From Bryobacterales bacterium (GTDB lineage: Bacteria > Acidobacteriota > Terriglobia > Bryobacterales > Bryobacteraceae), in contig PLGA01000488.1 in NCBI GenBank assembly GCA_003139735.1, positions 1-8,071 of the forward strand: a stretch of 8,071 nucleotides of DNA. Direction: 5' to 3'. Positions 5,942 through 8,071 of the stretch are shown one piece after another; position 1 is the first letter of the stretch; every line of letters starts with the position of its first letter. Both the position numbers and the translations under genes were made by a program. The notes below the pieces were generated by a model. That model saw only the letters and a list, made by a program, of their open reading frames with translations, was not told where the DNA came from and searched no databases.

Positions 5942-8071
5942 CTAGGGAATCGTCACCGACAACGCCGTCGAGGAGCCGATCGCGTTGGTCGCCGTGATGC
6001 TGAGCGATTGAAGGGTGTGTACCAGATCGGCGGTTGAGCTGCCGTTCTGAAGAACGAATGGGATCGTGATCTGGAACGCTCCGCCGAACGAAGACGAGGC
6101 GGCGCTCTGGAACCAGGCTGCCGCGCTGGAGGTCAGATCGACCGTCAGGCTCGTGGACGAGAAGCTGTTCCCCGATACCGGCGTGACCTGCACCGTGAGC
6201 TGCTTCAGGCTGCGGGCCGTTACGTAGCCGTTGAGCACCAACGAAAACCCGTCAAGCGTCTCCGAGACGATGCTGCCGCTCACGAGCTGCGGGGCGGCGG
6301 CGGCGATCGTCATGGTCAGGACGGGCGGCGAGGAGGGCGTGAGAATGAAGCCGTTCTGCAAAGCGAAGGCGGGCGTGATCACGATGCTGCCTGCAGTTGT
6401 GCCGGTTTGTAGCGGGATGCTGGTCGCACTCCCGTTAAAGAGAGCCAGCGTGGAGTTGGCGGGAATCGTGAACGCCACGGTGCGGCCGCCGCTCGCGAAC
6501 TGAATGGCCGGGTCTTCGGTGAAGACGCTGGAGTCGAACGTCAGCGTCAGGGTGCCCTGCAAGGGAAGCGGGTAAGGCGTCGCCAAAGACAGTCCCACGG
6601 AAGGCTGCTGGGCAGCTTGCTCCGCGCCGGATGGCCCCTGAAACTGGTATGCCGGTAGAGACTGCGGCGCCAGGGCCGTGGCCAGCACTCCGAAGACGTC
6701 CGCATTGACGTGCAGCGTCTCGGTAAGGGTTCCGGTGGCGTTGGGAGAGAAGCCCACGGCGAACGAGGCTGTTCCACCGGGATTCAGATTGAGCGGCAGG
6801 GACGGCAGGTTCTGTAGCCCGAAGACGGGTCCGCCGGCGTTCAGTCCGATGCTGGAGATCGTCGTCGCGGCCGCCCCGGCGTTCACGATCGAAACCGTGA
6901 CGGTTGAGGATTGGCCGACTGCGATGTCGGCCATGCTGATGGTTCCTCCCGGAAGCAGCGTCGCGGAGGAGGTTCCGGACGTGTAGGAATAGGTAAGCTG
7001 CGATCCCGTGGTCGAGCCAGCCAGCGTGCCCGAGACGGACTGGCCGGTCATGCCGATGGTGAAGGTCCCGGTGAAGCTGCCGGCGTGCGGCGGCGCGAAG
7101 ACGAAGCCGAACACCAACGTCTGTCCCGCCGCGACCGTGGCAGGCAGAAGCGGCGAGTTGCTCAAATTGAAGCCGTCGCCCGACACGGCGATGGCGGATA
7201 CCGTCGCCGGGCCCGTGCCTTGATTCTGGATGGCCACCGTGGCTGAGGTGGTCGCATTGATAGCAACCGCCGGGAAGCTGATGGCGGTCCCGTCAGGCAA
7301 CGGATGAACATTGCCGTCGGCCAAAACGTACGAGGCGCTGAGCGTAGGGGCCGTGCCTGTCCCCGACAAGCTGATCGTGGCCGCGTTGCCGTTGAGGTTG
7401 AGGACCAGGATCCCCAGGCTGCCGCCGGTATTCTGCGGAGCGAAATTCACATTAAAGGAAACCTGCTGGCCCGGCGGCAGCGGGAGGGGCGTCGAAGGAG
7501 CGTTGCCGAGCTGGTAGGCGGCGCCGCTGAGCGTGACGGACTGCAGCGTCCCGGTAAGCCCTCCGGCGTTCAGGATCGTCAACGTCGCAGTGGCCGATGA
7601 GCCGAGGTTGGTCGAGGGAAACGTGATGCCGCCGCCGGCGTTCAGACCGATGGGCGAGCCGTTTGGCTGAAAGAAATAGGTGAGCGTGAGATTCGGGGCG
7701 CTGCCGTTCAAAGTAACTTGAAAACTCGAGGCCTGGTTATTCTCGAGGAGACCGATCGCGACCTGCCCGGAGACGGCGCTTCCGGTGGAAGGCAGATACT
7801 CGACCGAGAATCCGAAGCTCGCATTAGGAACGAGGTTCACGGGCGTAGACGGGGCCGATACGATGGCCATTTCGGACGTCCCGGTAAAAGCCAGGCTTTG
7901 GATCGTCCCTAGGGAGGATCCAGTGTATACAACCGTGAAGTTGATGAAGGCTCGCTGCCCGACGTTGCTCGCGCTCAGCGCGAGCGCAGCGCCGGAGGAT
8001 ATGATCTGCGAGGCGCCGCCGTAAACAGCCGTCACCTGAAAATCAGACTGGCCGAAGGCCGCGCCGAGCGT
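5942..8071 (-). CDS. Secreted choice-of-anchor-D/ASH-repeat protein, 5' end beyond the window
   Basis: At least 709 residues; the frame is open to base 8071, so the GTG at 8035 is not the true start. From about residue 10 to 465 (counted from the edge) there are about four Ig-like repeats of 105-120 residues. They share the ASH/choice-of-anchor-D pattern: a GG..I.FP..N.G strand, then S.TATL.I.NAG, then a LP..L.PG...F.V.F.P segment closing each repeat. The last 230 or so residues are a different beta-rich module (LTLTFDSSVFTEDPAIQF, FTIPANSTLALF, LQTGTTAGSIVITP, WFQSAASSSFGG) ending in SVTIP with no membrane anchor, PEP-CTERM or sorting motif. The protein has almost no Lys or Arg (about four), roughly seventeen acidic residues and no Cys, as expected for an extracellular protein. 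The first visible residues (TLGAAFGQSDFQ) could be the end of a signal peptide cleaved near AFG/Q, placing the start shortly outside. Ligand or partner unknown. Confidence 0.82.
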   Translation of the reverse strand, partial: TLGAAFGQSDFQVTAVYGGASQIISSGAALALSASNVGQRAFINFTVVYTGSSLGTIQSLAFTGTSEMAIVSAPSTPVNLVPNASFGFSVEYLPSTGSAVSGQVAIGLLENNQASSFQVTLNGSAPNLTLTYFFQPNGSPIGLNAGGGITFPSTNLGSSATATLTILNAGGLTGTLQSVTLSGAAYQLGNAPSTPLPLPPGQQVSFNVNFAPQNTGGSLGILVLNLNGNAATISLSGTGTAPTLSASYVLADGNVHPLPDGTAISFPAVAINATTSATVAIQNQGTGPATVSAIAVSGDGFNLSNSPLLPATVAAGQTLVFGFVFAPPHAGSFTGTFTIGMTGQSVSGTLAGSTTGSQLTYSYTSGTSSATLLPGGTISMADIAVGQSSTVTVSIVNAGAAATTISSIGLNAGGPVFGLQNLPSLPLNLNPGGTASFAVGFSPNATGTLTETLHVNADVFGVLATALAPQSLPAYQFQGPSGAEQAAQQPSVGLSLATPYPLPLQGTLTLTFDSSVFTEDPAIQFASGGRTVAFTIPANSTLALFNGSATSIPLQTGTTAGSIVITPAFALQNGFILTPSSPPVLTMTIAAAAPQLVSGSIVSETLDGFSLVLNGYVTARSLKQLTVQVTPVSGNSFSSTSLTVDLTSSAAAWFQSAASSSFGGAFQITIPFVLQNGSSTADLVHTLQSLSITATNAIGSSTALSVTIP

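Noticed and set aside
5648..6037. Plus-strand frames in the convergent intergenic region and antisense to the ASH gene
   Set aside because: Low-complexity Arg/Pro/Ala composition, no Shine-Dalgarno, no family resemblance, partial overlap with a real gene end.
8033..8035. GTG as the start of the ASH-repeat gene
   Set aside because: The frame continues upstream without a stop to base 8071 with plausible coding residues (FGQSDFQ), and the first repeat seems to begin before the GTG.
1..8071. CRISPR array, insertion-sequence ends or long direct repeats
   Set aside because: I saw no regularly spaced repeats, no terminal inverted repeats and no transposase; only short repeats such as GCCAATT at 5896 and 5913.

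Overview
The window is GC-rich and has the gene families and sequence style of an Acidobacteriota chromosome, possibly the Solibacter/Bryobacter group. The reasons are the specialised NusG (UpxY-like) paralogues, PilZ proteins, a large TPR lipoprotein and a secreted protein made of repeated choice-of-anchor-D/ASH-type modules. The phylum assignment is inferred from protein style only; there is no marker gene.

Left part (1-2042, plus strand). A short relic of a tyrosine recombinase N-terminal (SAM-like) domain ends at an in-frame stop at 312. About 320 bases without a recognisable gene follow. Then come two tandem NusG-family proteins of the UpxY/RfaH-like specialised class (about 634-1173 and 1406-1987), each with an NGN core and a C-terminal KOW-like part. 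The first carries a run of eight G inside its KOW part. The second has a perfect match to the E. coli ops consensus (GGCGGTAGNNT) at its 5' end. A strong intrinsic terminator (1997-2027) follows the second gene almost at once. No polysaccharide genes follow, so the antiterminators look like an orphan pair in this window.

Middle part (2043-5537). Two PilZ-domain proteins (candidate c-di-GMP effectors) are transcribed divergently from a shared 227-base region that holds two candidate sigma-54 (-24/-12) elements, one per direction. The rightward PilZ gene is joined to a possible 32-residue ORF and then to a 752-residue TPR lipoprotein through two TAATG stop/start overlaps, which suggests a translationally coupled operon. 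TPR lipoproteins of this kind occur with exopolysaccharide/exosortase systems. Together with the antiterminators and PilZ domains, this suggests a locus for regulated production or assembly of extracellular material (inference).

Right part (5538-8071). A 404-base convergent intergenic region, rich in small GC hairpins but without a clear terminator, separates the lipoprotein gene from a minus-strand gene. That gene encodes a secreted, very charge-poor protein with about four ASH-like repeats and a distinct C-terminal module. Its reading frame is open to the window edge, so its 5' end lies outside.
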